DNA of 32,273 bases from Treponema sp. (GCA_031282065.1 JAITEL010000006.1:1-32273); one strand, 5' to 3'. Positions 1 through 8,147 are shown, numbered from the stretch's first letter. Translations and numbers: made by a program. The notes: generated by a model not told the origin, from the sequence alone.

Positions 1-59
1 CAGCCCTGTCATGTTTTGCTTCGTTCTTTGCAGTTGCGAAGTCGTCTGCACCCGACTTT

Positions 60-1000
60 TGTCCCGCCGCCTGTCATTGCGGCGGTGAGTCCGTCATCGC
101 GAGCGTAGCGAAGCAATCCAGTGCGTGGACAGCCCCTGTCTGGATTGCTTCGGACCGGGCGCGAGGGCTGACGGGGCCCCCGGGATCTTGCCCGGCGCCG
201 GTCCAAAGGGGGGGGGCTTTCATCATGGGGGGGGCGCAGCACGAAGCAATCCAGACAGGGCACTCCACGCACTGGATTGCTTCGCTTCGCTCGCAATGAC
301 GGAGACTCCGCCGCAATGACAGGCGGCGGGACAAAAGGCGACGGCTTTCGTCATCGCAAGGGCGCAGCCCGAAGCAATCCAGATAGGGCAGTCCACGCAG
401 TGGATTGCTTCGCTCCGCTCGCATTGACGGAGACTCCGCCGCAATGACAGGCGGCGGGACAAAAGGCGGGGACCGCCGTCATTGCGAGGGCGCAGCCCGA
501 AGCAATCCATGTCAGGGGCTGTCCACGCACTGGATTGCTTCGCTCCGCTGGCAATGACAGGCGGCGGGACAAAAGGCGGGGGGCTTTCGTCATTGCGAGG
601 GCGCAGCCCGAAGCAATCCATGTCAGGGGCTCTCCTCGCGCTGGATTGCTTCGCTTCGCTCGCAATGACGGAGACGCCGCCGCAATGACAGGCGGCGGGA
701 CCAAAGGCGGGGGCTTTCGTCAAAGCGAGGGCGCCGCCCGCAGCAATCCCTGTCAGGGGCTCTCCTCGCTCTGGATTGCTTCGCTACGCTCGCAATGACG
801 GAGAGCGCTCGCAATGACGGAGACTCCGCCGCAATGACAGGCGGGGGCTTTCGTCATCGCGGGGGCGCAGCCCGAAGCAATCCATGTCAGGGGCTGTCCC
901 CGCAGTGGATTGCTTCGCTCCGCTCGCAATGACGGAGAGCGCTCGCTTTGACGGAGACTCCGCCGCAATGACGGAGGGCGCTGGCAATGACAGGCGGCGG
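60..1000. repeat. Tandem array of ~130-bp inverted-repeat elements
   Basis: Seven copies of a motif containing GGATTGCTT start at about 142, 274, 402, 532, 643, 773 and 907, spaced 132, 128, 130, 111, 130 and 134 bp. Each copy has a left arm (GTCATTGCGAG ... GAAGCAATCCA) and an inverted right arm (TGGATTGCTTCG ... CTCGCAATGAC). Each element of about 80 bp could therefore fold into a long hairpin. The elements are joined by a linker containing AGGCGGCGGGACAAAAGG. The long readings here on both strands are repetitive, Arg/Ser/Pro-rich and have no domain, so I see no gene. The pattern resembles REP/MITE-like non-coding elements; no transposase is present in the window. Confidence 0.88.
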
Positions 1001-1207
1001 GGCGGGGACAGGCATCAAACACGGTTAACCGCAGATACTTTAAGGATTTACCACGAAGTCGAAGAAGTTAAAGAAGGAGAGAGGGACTGTCGCTTACGAC
1101 CTTATTCGACTTTGCGGTTAACAGGGGAAAGATACCTGTGGTTAAATGGGATACATGCCCGTTTCAATATATACGCGCCGTTAAAACCGGCGCAAAGGAG
1201 TGTTATT

Positions 1208-1972
1208 ATGGCAATAGATTTTACCGTAAAAGACGTTATCCACAAGGTTGTGGCCAAGTTCACGCGCGCTTTTTTGCCCGACGCGAAGAAGCCCTACAAC
1301 CTCCGGGCCGTGTTCCAGCCGGAGCTGGACATCCACGGCGTCGCAAGCAAAGCCGAGGTCTACAACATCGAGGCCGACCCGCGGGTCATAGAGGAGGGCT
1401 TCAACGCGGCCTGCGAACTCATCTGCTACCTCGCGGCCGACGGCTACAAGATCAAGACCCCCCTCTTCAACCTGAGCATCCGGCTTCCCGGCGAGTACGA
1501 GGGCGCGGAGACGGGCCTCCCCGATGGCATCCACCCCGAAGCCCGGCTCCAGGCCAGCGCCGCCCTGCGGAAATACATCCGGGAGCGGGTGCGGGTGGAG
1601 TTTGACGGCATAGACCAGCGCGACGGGCTTATCGCCGAGGCGGTTGACGAGCACACCGGCCAGCTTGACGAAGTGATGACCATCGGCAACCTCCTCACGA
1701 TCCGGGGCTACGGCCTCAAGATAGAGGCGGAGGCCAAGTACGCGGCGGAGGCGGGGCTTTTCTTTGACGATGGGGAGAACCCGCCGGTGAAGGCTGAAAT
1801 CCTCGCGGTGAACGAACCGCGCACCCTCAAGGCGATAGTCCCCGCGACCCTGTCCACCGGCAAGGACTACGCCCTCAAGGTGATTACGCAAAGCTCGGCG
1901 AAGGGCGGCGGCGCACTTCTCAAGAACCTGCGGGAAGTGCGCTCCGAGTTCACGCTGACCGCACAAAACTGA
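1208..1972 (+). CDS. HU-like DNA-binding protein with C-terminal DUF4469 Ig-like domain
   Basis: The product is 254 residues. Residues 1 to about 130 resemble the HU/IHF-like DNA-binding domain that accompanies DUF4469. Residues about 155-250 (beginning GNLLTIRGYGLKIEAEA) match my memory of the DUF4469 Ig-like fold. It is presumably a cytoplasmic, nucleoid-associated or repeat-associated protein, but no function is established. The ATG at 1208 is chosen because AAAGGAG lies at 1194-1200, whereas the longer reading frame upstream runs into repeat DNA. Codon use is strikingly C/G-ending compared with later genes, and the gene is flanked by repeats on both sides, which suggests acquisition or mobility. 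It stands alone, and a strong terminator follows at 2090-2122. Family assignment is fairly confident; the role is not. Confidence 0.82.
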   Translation: MAIDFTVKDVIHKVVAKFTRAFLPDAKKPYNLRAVFQPELDIHGVASKAEVYNIEADPRVIEEGFNAACELICYLAADGYKIKTPLFNLSIRLPGEYEGAETGLPDGIHPEARLQASAALRKYIRERVRVEFDGIDQRDGLIAEAVDEHTGQLDEVMTIGNLLTIRGYGLKIEAEAKYAAEAGLFFDDGENPPVKAEILAVNEPRTLKAIVPATLSTGKDYALKVITQSSAKGGGALLKNLREVRSEFTLTAQN

Positions 1973-2087
1973 CTTGGATCGGTCGACTGATCAGCCTTGG
2001 ATCGGTCGACTGATCAGGCTTGGATCGGTCGACCGATCAGGCTTGGATCGGGACGCCGATCAGCGTTGGATCGGGCGTGTGAAGCAG
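1973..2087. repeat. 23-bp tandem array 1 (GATCGG/CCGATC dyads)
   Basis: Four full 23-bp units occupy 1973-1995, 1996-2018, 2019-2041 and 2042-2064. A decayed fifth follows at 2065-2087. The third unit contains the perfect palindrome GATCGGTCGACCGATC. The fourth keeps the arms GATCGG and CCGATC around a changed centre (GACG). The first repeat base follows the TGA stop of the DNA-binding protein gene directly. See the findings for the shared 23-bp period. Confidence 0.92.
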
Positions 2088-2089
2088 AG

Positions 2090-2122
2090 ACGCCGGTTAG
2101 CTGAGGCTACCCGGCGTTTTTT
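2090..2122 (+). terminator. Rho-independent terminator of the DNA-binding protein gene
   Basis: ACGCCGG (2090-2096) pairs with CCGGCGT (2111-2117). An inner TAGC/GCTA helix surrounds a TGAG loop, and a run of T follows. The bottom stem is 7 bp and GC-rich. It sits just after the first 23-bp array and ends transcription from 1208-1972. Confidence 0.82.
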
Positions 2123-2123
2123 A

Positions 2124-2278
2124 TCTGTTCCAAGCGCCCGCGTCCGGTGAGTAATCCCCCCGCCCAGCGGCAAGCCACTGCCGCGCAAGCATCCTTGCGT
2201 TGGGGGCGGTCCTGCGCCTTGGGAGGCGGCGGCTTGGGGGGGCCTTTCGGACCCCCATAATCTATGCTAGGATACCCC
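2124..2278. other. Short intergenic region with two small hairpins
   Basis: GCGGCA/TGCCGC (2167-2172 and 2179-2184) and CGCAAG/CTTGCG (2184-2189 and 2194-2199) are perfect 6-bp inverted repeats. A possible minus-10 (TATGCT, 2263-2268) lies just before the next gene. I see no convincing minus-35 and no gene. Confidence 0.4.
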
Positions 2279-2680
2279 ATGATGGCTTCAGCATTTAAAC
2301 CCCTGGACTTTGCGGCCATAGGTCTAGCCCTGGGTATCAGCCTTTTGACCACCGTCTACCTTTATGCCCGACCGGAAGGGGAAACCCGGGTCCTCATTGC
2401 CGGGGAAGCGGAGCAGTGGATATTTCCCAAGGACGCCACAGAACTCCTTACCGTGAAAGGCCCCCTGGGAGATACCCTGGTGCAAGTGCAGGGCGGTAAA
2501 GCCCGGGTCCTGGCATCCCCCTGTACGAACCAGACCTGTGTGGCTGCCGGGGCCATCCAAAGCCACGGGCAATGGCTTGCCTGCCTGCCGAACAAGGTGC
2601 TGGTCTCCATAGAAAAAAGCGGCCCCCCGGGCAGCGCAGAAGAACCGGGCGGCGAGGGACTTGATGGGGCAGCCTGGTAA
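2279..2680 (+). CDS. NusG domain II-containing membrane-anchored protein
   Basis: The reading frame opens at ATG 2264, but I prefer ATG 2279 or 2282, where an AGGAT-like ribosome site lies a few bases upstream; 2264 has none. The product of about 133 residues has one N-terminal membrane segment (around FAAIGLALGISLLTTVYLYA). A domain follows with SPCTNQTCVAAGAIQ and GQWLACLPNKVLVSIE. The CX4C and the later Cys-Leu-Pro-Asn are typical of the NusG_II family, which is distinct from the transcription factor NusG. It probably faces the periplasm. It overlaps the next gene, so the two are translated together. In other bacteria these proteins sit beside Gx transporters and flavin or Rnf-type redox genes (from memory). 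The exact role is unknown. Confidence 0.8.
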   Translation: MMASAFKPLDFAAIGLALGISLLTTVYLYARPEGETRVLIAGEAEQWIFPKDATELLTVKGPLGDTLVQVQGGKARVLASPCTNQTCVAAGAIQSHGQWLACLPNKVLVSIEKSGPPGSAEEPGGEGLDGAAW

Positions 2681-3194
2681 GCGGGAGGAAGCCACCGCAG
2701 CGCTTTTGGGAGGGTTCTGTCTCTTCTTATCCACCCTGGAGTACCTGATTCCCAAACCCCTGCCCTTCATGCGGCTGGGCCTTGCCAATGTGCCCCTTAT
2801 GCTTGCCCTGGATATCCTGGACTTACCCTACCTGGCCCTGCTGGTACTCATCAAGGTTTTAGGCCAGGCAATCATCAGCGGAACCTTAGTCTCGTATATC
2901 GGCTTGTTCTCCCTGGCCGGTACCTGTTGCGCGGCAAGCGCCATGTACCTTTTGCGCCGGCTGCTTAGCCCTAAACACCTGAGCTTCATAGGCATCAGCG
3001 TCATAGGAGCCTTGTGCTCCAATGGGGCCCAGTTGATCCTGGCGGAGGTTTTCATCTTCGGCTCCACCGTCAAATTCCTGGTTCCCCCCTTTCTGATCTC
3101 CGGGATACTTACGGGTACGAGCCTGGGGCTCTTCTGTGAAACCTTCATCTCCCGTTCACGCTGGTATCACCAGCAACTGAGGCCCCCCTTATGA
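2664..3194 (+). CDS. Gx transporter family protein (heptaprenyl diphosphate synthase component I-like)
   Basis: The 176-residue protein is almost wholly hydrophobic, with five to six predicted membrane segments. The N-terminal LGLANVPLMLALDILDLPYL stretch and the later SNGAQLILAEVFIFGS are characteristic of the Hpre_diP_synt_I family. The old name heptaprenyl diphosphate synthase component I is misleading. Such proteins resemble ECF-transporter substrate-binding (S) subunits, so a role in taking up a small cofactor-like substrate is inferred. The start is ATG 2664; an in-frame TTG lies directly before it at 2661. GGCGAGGG at 2651-2658 serves as ribosome site inside the preceding gene. It overlaps the next gene by ATGA. 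Confidence 0.8.
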   Translation: MGQPGKREEATAALLGGFCLFLSTLEYLIPKPLPFMRLGLANVPLMLALDILDLPYLALLVLIKVLGQAIISGTLVSYIGLFSLAGTCCAASAMYLLRRLLSPKHLSFIGISVIGALCSNGAQLILAEVFIFGSTVKFLVPPFLISGILTGTSLGLFCETFISRSRWYHQQLRPPL

Positions 3195-3817
3195 AACGCG
3201 CCGGGGAAAAGGAGCTGCCCAGCGGGGATCGCTTCCTGGCAGGGCTCCTTATGATGGCCGCTTTTCTGGTGAACCCTTCGGCCCTCCTCAGGGGCGCCCA
3301 GGGGATGCTCTTTTGGTTTTACGCATATAAGAGCGGCAAGAAGAACAAGCTCTGGATCACCCTTTCGGTCATGGGGGCTATAGTCCTCTTTAACCTCTTA
3401 GTGCCCTATGGCAAGGTCCTGGCCCGTTTGGGGGCCTTCCCCATTACCCTGGGGGCCCTCCTGGGAGGGCTGCACAAGGCCCTTACCCTGGAGGGCCTCA
3501 TCCTGCTCTCCAAGGCTTCCATCCGGGCGGATCTCTGCCTGCCCGGCTTCTTTGGTTCCCTCTTGAGCGAGTCCTTCCGTATCTTTGAAAGGATCAGCCG
3601 GAGAAAGGCCCTTATTACCCGCAGGCATTTTATTGAGGGGATAGACCAGCTGCTCCTGGAATTAAGCGAAGAACAGGACCTGCGCAAGGCACAGCGGGAA
3701 GAAGGGGCCGGTGCAGGACCCCCCAGAACCCTGACCGGGATGCTCCGTTTAGCAGGGGCTATAGGGCTCATCTGGGGACTAAGCCTCCTGGGTTTGCGGT
3801 TCCGGGGGCTCCTCTAG
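3191..3817 (+). CDS. EcfT/CbiQ-like integral membrane protein
   Basis: The product is 208 residues with about five hydrophobic segments and a charged cytoplasmic loop near residues 135-175. The stretch FPITLGALLGGLHKALTLEG, followed by a segment ending in LLSESFRIFERI, recalls the core of ECF transporter T subunits (EcfT/CbiQ), where 'pitlEGL' precedes the coupling helices. Similarity is distant and seen only by eye. The ATG lies in a 4-base ATGA overlap with the upstream Gx transporter, a sign of translational coupling. No ATPase (EcfA) gene is nearby, so the pair would need a shared ATPase or work without one. An alternative is a lineage-specific membrane partner of the Gx transporter. No clear terminator is visible before the convergent peptidase gene 26 bp away. 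Confidence 0.55.
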   Translation: MKRAGEKELPSGDRFLAGLLMMAAFLVNPSALLRGAQGMLFWFYAYKSGKKNKLWITLSVMGAIVLFNLLVPYGKVLARLGAFPITLGALLGGLHKALTLEGLILLSKASIRADLCLPGFFGSLLSESFRIFERISRRKALITRRHFIEGIDQLLLELSEEQDLRKAQREEGAGAGPPRTLTGMLRLAGAIGLIWGLSLLGLRFRGLL

Positions 3818-3843
3818 GAGCGGCGGGCTGCTGTCTCCCCCTG

Positions 3844-4821
3844 CTAGCGCAGATCCGTGAGGGGCAGATCGCTGAGGAGCAGTATCTCAGGCCGGTATTC
3901 AAAATGCATGGTATCGTAAAAGAACCATTTCCCTCCCCAGATAAACCCATAGGCTTCAAAGGCCGCGATCACCGCCTCAGGGGGGTGCAGGCGCTTCTCG
4001 TAGGGCACCAACCACCATTCACTGGTGGTCCGGGCGGTCCACAGCCAATAGGTCGCCAAATTGCCCGATGGGGGTAAGAGGTCCAAAGCCGCGCCATAGG
4101 CATGAAAACTCCTGCTTTCGGATGCCGCGATATTCCGCCAGTTCCACCCGGAAATGGAAGCAATGCGGTTAACCCATTGCTGTACCTGGGGATTAGTCCG
4201 GGCTTCACGATAGATCCGCTCTTCCACCAGGGCCAGCTCTTCTAAGATGGCGTAATGGACCAGCACATTACGGCCCAGAAACCGTATGGTCTTTACCCGT
4301 TCATAGGCGCTCTCTTTGCTCCATGCCCTCCAGAGGGCGTCATAAAAATGCAGGGACCGTTTCGGCGGGTGCAGCCGCCTGCGGTCTGCCTGGCTTTTCA
4401 AGCGGGCGCTTTCTTCAGGCCCCGGAGCTGTCCAGGGGGCTAAGACCGCGGGGTACGGGTAAAAAGCTTGAGGGTCATATTCCGCAAAGCGCTCCCGCAG
4501 TTCTTCCGGCAGGAGCCGGGCCTGGGCATAATAGTACAAAACCCCGCGGATGGATACGGCCCAGTCCCCGTTTTGGTAGACCGCCGGGCCTATACGGTCA
4601 GGATAGGCCGCGGCGAGGGCCTTCATAACCTGTTCGCCCCGGCTCGGGGCTTGTGCCCCTGCGGCTTGGGCAGGGGCTTGCCGGGCTTCTGCGGGGGCTG
4701 CTTCGGCGCTTGCCGGGTCTTTGGTCTGAGGCAGCGGGGCCTGCTGTATGGTTCCCAGACCGAAACTCCCTGCGGTTATACCCAGGAGAAGCAAACACAA
4801 CAGATACATTCTCACGTACAT
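3844..4821 (-). CDS. Exported M15-family peptidase (D-alanyl-D-alanine carboxypeptidase/VanY-like)
   Basis: The product is 325 residues. It starts with a signal peptide (MYLLCLLLLGITAGSFGLG) lacking a lipobox Cys, followed by an Ala/Pro-rich linker to about residue 60. The zinc site is visible near the C-terminus: SFHAYGAALDLL gives the HxxxxxxD pattern of M15 enzymes, and YGFIWGGKWFFYDTMHFEY supplies the second His. M15 peptidases trim peptidoglycan stem peptides, so it probably acts in the periplasm on cell wall. The ATG at 4821 is preceded by AAGGATGG (minus strand), a better site than ATG 4809. A copy of the inverted-repeat element lies immediately upstream, where the promoter should be. 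Family assignment is good; substrate is unknown. Confidence 0.8.
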   Translation of the reverse strand: MYVRMYLLCLLLLGITAGSFGLGTIQQAPLPQTKDPASAEAAPAEARQAPAQAAGAQAPSRGEQVMKALAAAYPDRIGPAVYQNGDWAVSIRGVLYYYAQARLLPEELRERFAEYDPQAFYPYPAVLAPWTAPGPEESARLKSQADRRRLHPPKRSLHFYDALWRAWSKESAYERVKTIRFLGRNVLVHYAILEELALVEERIYREARTNPQVQQWVNRIASISGWNWRNIAASESRSFHAYGAALDLLPPSGNLATYWLWTARTTSEWWLVPYEKRLHPPEAVIAAFEAYGFIWGGKWFFYDTMHFEYRPEILLLSDLPLTDLR

Positions 4822-4842
4822 CCATCCTTCATCTTACGTACC

Positions 4843-4960
4843 AGCCGCCCCGTCATTGCCAGCGCCCTCCGTCATTGCCAGCGCAGCGAAGCAATCCAGT
4901 GTGAGGGCCCCCTCTCGGGATTGCTTTGTCGATGCGCTCCTCGCAATGACGACCCGCCAG
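4843..4960. repeat. Dispersed copy of the inverted-repeat element
   Basis: CGTCATTGCCAGCG and GAAGCAATCCAG form the left arm, and GGATTGCTTTG with CTCGCAATGACG the right arm. These are the same parts as in the array at 60-1000. A partial duplication of the left end (two CATTGCCAGCG stretches) is present. It lies between the divergent M15 peptidase and thrA genes. Confidence 0.85.
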
Positions 4961-5089
4961 CCCGCCCGGCATAGCAGGGCAGGGGCTTTTAGGCCGACTC
5001 TCTCACTATAGTATAGGAAGGGAGCTATGGGTATACCCTGAGCGAGTTCAAGCGCAGACCGCCGGACCTGCCTGAGGCCCTGCCGAGAC

Positions 5090-5140
5090 TTGATAAAGAG
5101 AGAAAAACAGCGTATTACTAAAGACCACATAGGGTATACT
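5090..5140 (+). promoter_or_regulatory. thrA: Candidate thrA promoter
   Basis: TTGATA (5090-5095) is followed after 17 bp by TATTAC (5113-5118). A second possible minus-10, TATACT (5135-5140), has no good minus-35. A similar TATAGT lies further upstream near 5010. The calls are tentative. Confidence 0.35.
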
Positions 5141-5174
5141 AGGAAGATCAAACAGAACGAATAAGGAGGCAACG

Positions 5175-7649
5175 ATGCAGGTGCTGAAATTTGGCGGTAC
5201 ATCCTTAGGGTCCGCAGAAGCGATCCGTCAGGTGGTGGATATTATTACGGATAAAGAACATGCCGGTAAGGTAGCGGTGGTGGTGGCCTCGGCCATGGCG
5301 GGGGTAACCGATGGGCTTATTGCCGCGGCCCGCTGCGCCCAAACCGGAGATACGGCGGCCTATGGTACCTTGGTAAAGAACATGCAGAACCGGCATGAGG
5401 CGGCAGCCGCGGCCTTTCTGAGCGGCCAGGAGCTGGATGCCGCGCTTTCGTCTTTAGGCAAGACCCTTGAAGGGCTTACCCGTACCCTGGACGGCATTGC
5501 CATGCTGGGGGAACTGTCTGCGCGGACTTTGGACGGGGTGATGAGCTTTGGGGAGCGGCTTTCCGCGGCCCTCCTTGCGCAGATCCTCGGCGCTTGCGGG
5601 GTCCCGGCAGCCTGCCTGGATACCCGGGGGCTTATTATCACCGATGACCGGCACGGCAAGGCCCAGGTTCTCTCCGCGGAAACCGAGGCCCGTATCAAGG
5701 CCTTCTTTCAAGACCCGGCGGAGCCCCTTCCCCTCCAGGTTGCCACCGGCTTTATCGGCGCTACAAAGGAGGGAGCCACCAGCACCCTGGGCCGGGGAGG
5801 CTCGGATTTGAGCGCTGCCCTGTTCGCTGCGGCCCTGGGGGTGGAAGAAGTGGAGATATGGACCGATGTGGACGGGATACTCAGCGCGGATCCCCGGCTG
5901 GTGGAAAGCGCCTTCACCATTGCCGGCCTCTCCTATGAGGAAGCCATGGAGCTTTCCCATTTCGGCGCCAAGGTGCTCTACCCTCCCACCATCCAGCCTG
6001 CCGTGAAGAAAGGCATCACCATTACGATACGCAATACCTTTAAGCCCCAGGGGAGCAGGACCAAGATCACCCAGGAAGGGGAGCGCAGGGCTTACCCTAT
6101 TCTCGGTATCAGTTCCATAAGCTCTGTGGTGCTTGCCCTGGTACAGGGTTCGGCTATGGTTGGGGTGGCGGGCTTTTCCTCCCGGCTTTTCAGCGCCCTG
6201 GCCCGAAAGGGGATCAACATCATACTCATCACCCAGAGTTCCAGCGAATACTCCATCTGCTTTGCCATAGTGCCTGAAGATGTTGAGGCGGCGAATGAGG
6301 CCTTGCAGGAAGAATTTGAGCGGGAGTTTGCCGGCGCGACGCTGGATAGGCCGGTATGGAAACGGGACCAGGCGATCATTGCGGTGGTGGGCTCCCAGAT
6401 GAAACGCACCGCAGGGATCGCAGGCAAGGTATTTCACGCCCTGGGGAGAAACGGGGTGAATCTGGTGGCCATAGCCCAGGGATCCTCCGAGCGTAACATC
6501 TCCGCGGTCATATCCCGCCATGATGAGGCCAAGGCGCTCAACGCCATTCATGATGCCTTTTTCCTGTCTGCCTTGAGGTCGGTCAACCTGTTCCTCCTGG
6601 GCACAGGACTTATCGGCACCACCCTCCTGGAGCAGCTTGCCAAGCAGCGGGAGGTGCTGGCAAAGGAACATCAGATCCGCATCAACCTGGTGGGGGCAGC
6701 CAATTCCCGCTTCATGGCCTTTGATCCGGCCGGCCTGGATCCTCAGCAGGTGAAAACCCTGCTGGCGGGGGGGCAGGGAACGAAGCCTTTCGACCTGGCC
6801 GGCTTTATCCGAAGCATGCAGGTCTTCAACCTTCCGAACAGTGCCTTCTGCGACTGTACTGCCAGCGACGAGGTGGCCGCCCAGTACGAGCAGATCCTCA
6901 ATGCCTCCATACCCATCGTTACCCCCAATAAGCGGGCCAATTCCGGCCCCTATGGGTATTACAGGAAACTTATCAGCCTTTCCAAAGATAGGGGCATCCC
7001 CTATTTGTATGAGGTTACGGTCTGTGCAGGGCTGCCGGTGATCTCCACCCTGAGGGACCTGTTCCTGTCCGGGGACAAGGTGCAGCGCATTGAAGCGGTC
7101 TTATCCGGGACCTTGAGCTTTATCTTCAACAACTACGATGGGACCAGGCCCTTTTCCGCCCTGGTAAGGGAGGCCAAGGCCAAGGGCTACACCGAGCCTG
7201 ATCCAAGAGAGGATCTGAACGCCAAGGATGCGGCCCGCAAGGCCCTGATTCTGGCACGGGAGTGCGGCATGGCCCTGGAAGCTGCGGATGTTGCTATTGA
7301 GCCCCTCCTGCCCGAGGCATGTTTTGCCGCAGAGGGGGTGGATGCCTTTTTCGAGGAACTGGAAAAGGCCGATGCAGGCTTTGAGCAGCGCCATGCGGAG
7401 GCTGCATCCCGGGGAGAGGCCCTGCGCTATGTGGCGGTCATAGAAAAGGGGACTGCCCGGCTGACCCTCCGTTCAGAACCTGCGGCCAGTCCATTCCGTT
7501 CCCTGGTGGATTCGGACAATATCGTGGTGATCACCTCGGATCGCTATTCCGCCCTGTCTATCGTGATAAAAGGCCCGGGAGCCGGGGCCCAGGTTACGGC
7601 AGGAGGGGTCTTTGCGGACATCCTGCGCATAGCCCGGACCCTGGTCTAG
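5175..7649 (+). CDS. thrA: Bifunctional aspartokinase / homoserine dehydrogenase
   Basis: The 824-residue product matches the usual length of ThrA (about 820). It catalyses the first and third steps from aspartate to homoserine, feeding threonine, methionine and, by the kinase step, lysine. Residues 1 to about 290 are the kinase: KFGGTS near residue 5, GRGGSD, and EIWTDVDGILSADPR. Two ACT-type regulatory regions follow (about 310-460; ITQSSSEYSIC and IAQGSSERNISAVI), normally the feedback site. Residues about 465-820 are the dehydrogenase, with GTGLIGTTLLEQL for NAD(P) binding and EVTVCAGLPVISTL plus GTLSFIFNNYD in the catalytic part. The ATG at 5175 has AAGGAGG at 5163-5169. No thrB or thrC is adjacent. 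The gene is monocistronic, with a hairpin terminator after it. Confidence 0.96.
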   Translation: MQVLKFGGTSLGSAEAIRQVVDIITDKEHAGKVAVVVASAMAGVTDGLIAAARCAQTGDTAAYGTLVKNMQNRHEAAAAAFLSGQELDAALSSLGKTLEGLTRTLDGIAMLGELSARTLDGVMSFGERLSAALLAQILGACGVPAACLDTRGLIITDDRHGKAQVLSAETEARIKAFFQDPAEPLPLQVATGFIGATKEGATSTLGRGGSDLSAALFAAALGVEEVEIWTDVDGILSADPRLVESAFTIAGLSYEEAMELSHFGAKVLYPPTIQPAVKKGITITIRNTFKPQGSRTKITQEGERRAYPILGISSISSVVLALVQGSAMVGVAGFSSRLFSALARKGINIILITQSSSEYSICFAIVPEDVEAANEALQEEFEREFAGATLDRPVWKRDQAIIAVVGSQMKRTAGIAGKVFHALGRNGVNLVAIAQGSSERNISAVISRHDEAKALNAIHDAFFLSALRSVNLFLLGTGLIGTTLLEQLAKQREVLAKEHQIRINLVGAANSRFMAFDPAGLDPQQVKTLLAGGQGTKPFDLAGFIRSMQVFNLPNSAFCDCTASDEVAAQYEQILNASIPIVTPNKRANSGPYGYYRKLISLSKDRGIPYLYEVTVCAGLPVISTLRDLFLSGDKVQRIEAVLSGTLSFIFNNYDGTRPFSALVREAKAKGYTEPDPREDLNAKDAARKALILARECGMALEAADVAIEPLLPEACFAAEGVDAFFEELEKADAGFEQRHAEAASRGEALRYVAVIEKGTARLTLRSEPAASPFRSLVDSDNIVVITSDRYSALSIVIKGPGAGAQVTAGGVFADILRIARTLV

Positions 7650-7683
7650 CTAGCGGCTGCCCGCGTTGAACCGGCTTTTCCCA

Positions 7684-7722
7684 GGCCCTCTCCAGAAGCC
7701 CTGGAGAGGGCCGCCCCTTTTC
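7684..7722 (+). terminator. Candidate terminator after thrA
   Basis: A perfect 12-bp stem GGCCCTCTCCAG (7684-7695) and CTGGAGAGGGCC (7701-7712) encloses a 5-base loop and is followed by CCCCTTTT. The T-run is short, but stem strength and position right after thrA support termination. Confidence 0.6.
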
Positions 7723-7785
7723 CAGGGCCCGCTACAGCGGATGGACTTCCCTGTGGGAGCGGCAAACCTTGCAAGCGCCTGATCC

Positions 7786-7946
7786 GCCCGGATCAAACAT
7801 CGTGATCCGGGCAGGTGGAACACATCCACTAGGGCGGGTGGAACACATCCACCAGGGCGGGTGGAGCACCTTCACCAGGGCGGGTGGAACACATCCACTA
7901 GGGCAGGTGGAGCACCTTCACCAGGGCGGTTAGGCCGCATCCACAA
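7786..7946. repeat. 23-bp tandem array 2 (GGTGGA/TCCACC dyads)
   Basis: Six units of 23 bp lie at 7809-7831, 7832-7854, 7855-7877, 7878-7900, 7901-7923 and 7924-7946. A seventh in-phase but divergent unit is at 7786-7808. The main unit has the dyad GGTGGA-ACACA-TCCACC; the divergent leftmost unit has GGATCA and TGATCC arms instead. The array lies between the thrA terminator and the promoter of the FmdE operon. Confidence 0.92.
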
Positions 7947-7966
7947 GGCGGGATAGGAAAGCTCAA

Positions 7967-7996
7967 TTGACAAAACACCTTTACCTATGCTACATT
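7967..7996 (+). promoter_or_regulatory. Promoter of the FmdE operon (operon A)
   Basis: TTGACA (7967-7972) is followed after 18 bp by TACATT (7991-7996). Transcription would start near 8003, at the foot of the first leader hairpin. The same TTGACA-plus-leader arrangement precedes operons B and C. Confidence 0.55.
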
Positions 7997-8002
7997 CCTC
8001 CT

Positions 8003-8147
8003 ATATTTCATGAAGGAATATATGACTGCCTTTGAACCTGCCATGGTTCCATGATGGGACACCTGCCGGAGATGAACTCCTGACAAGGTTTCTTAGGAAA
8101 CCTGGTTTCTGTAAAGGAACCGAATCTACTATTTTTATAGGAGGAGT
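8003..8147 (+). promoter_or_regulatory. Structured leader RNA A (riboswitch-like, Moco-type candidate)
   Basis: Hairpins read in order are as follows. ATATTTC/GGAATAT closes over ATGAA (8003-8021). GTTCC/GGGAC closes over ATGAT (8046-8060). GGAG/CTCC closes over ATGAA (8068-8080). GGTTTC/GAAACC closes over TTAG (8087-8102). ACTCCT (8076-8081) is complementary to the Shine-Dalgarno AGGAGT (8142-8147). Leaders B and C share these elements. The linked genes make a molybdenum- or tungsten-cofactor riboswitch a reasonable candidate, but I cannot confirm the aptamer consensus by eye. Confidence 0.6.

Noticed and set aside
9-1022. Several reading frames of 60-170 codons on both strands in the left repeat array
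   Set aside because: They are low-complexity translations of the repeat unit, repeat the same peptide motifs in all frames and have no ribosome sites.
884-1207. N-terminal extension of the DNA-binding protein into the repeat array
   Set aside because: The extension translates repeat DNA; ATG 1208 has AAAGGAG at proper spacing and gives the family's normal N-terminus.
1181-1966. Long minus-strand frame opposite the DNA-binding protein
   Set aside because: It is an antisense shadow caused by high GC at third positions; no domain or start signal.
4834-5202. Minus-strand frame of 122 codons between the M15 gene and thrA
   Set aside because: It runs through the inverted-repeat element and the thrA promoter region and has no domain.
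5454-6671. 405-codon minus-strand frame inside thrA
   Set aside because: It is antisense to an intact, highly conserved gene and shows no recognisable domain.
7786-7946. CRISPR array
   Set aside because: Units follow each other every 23 bp with no variable spacers, and no cas genes are present; the same holds for the other 23-bp arrays.
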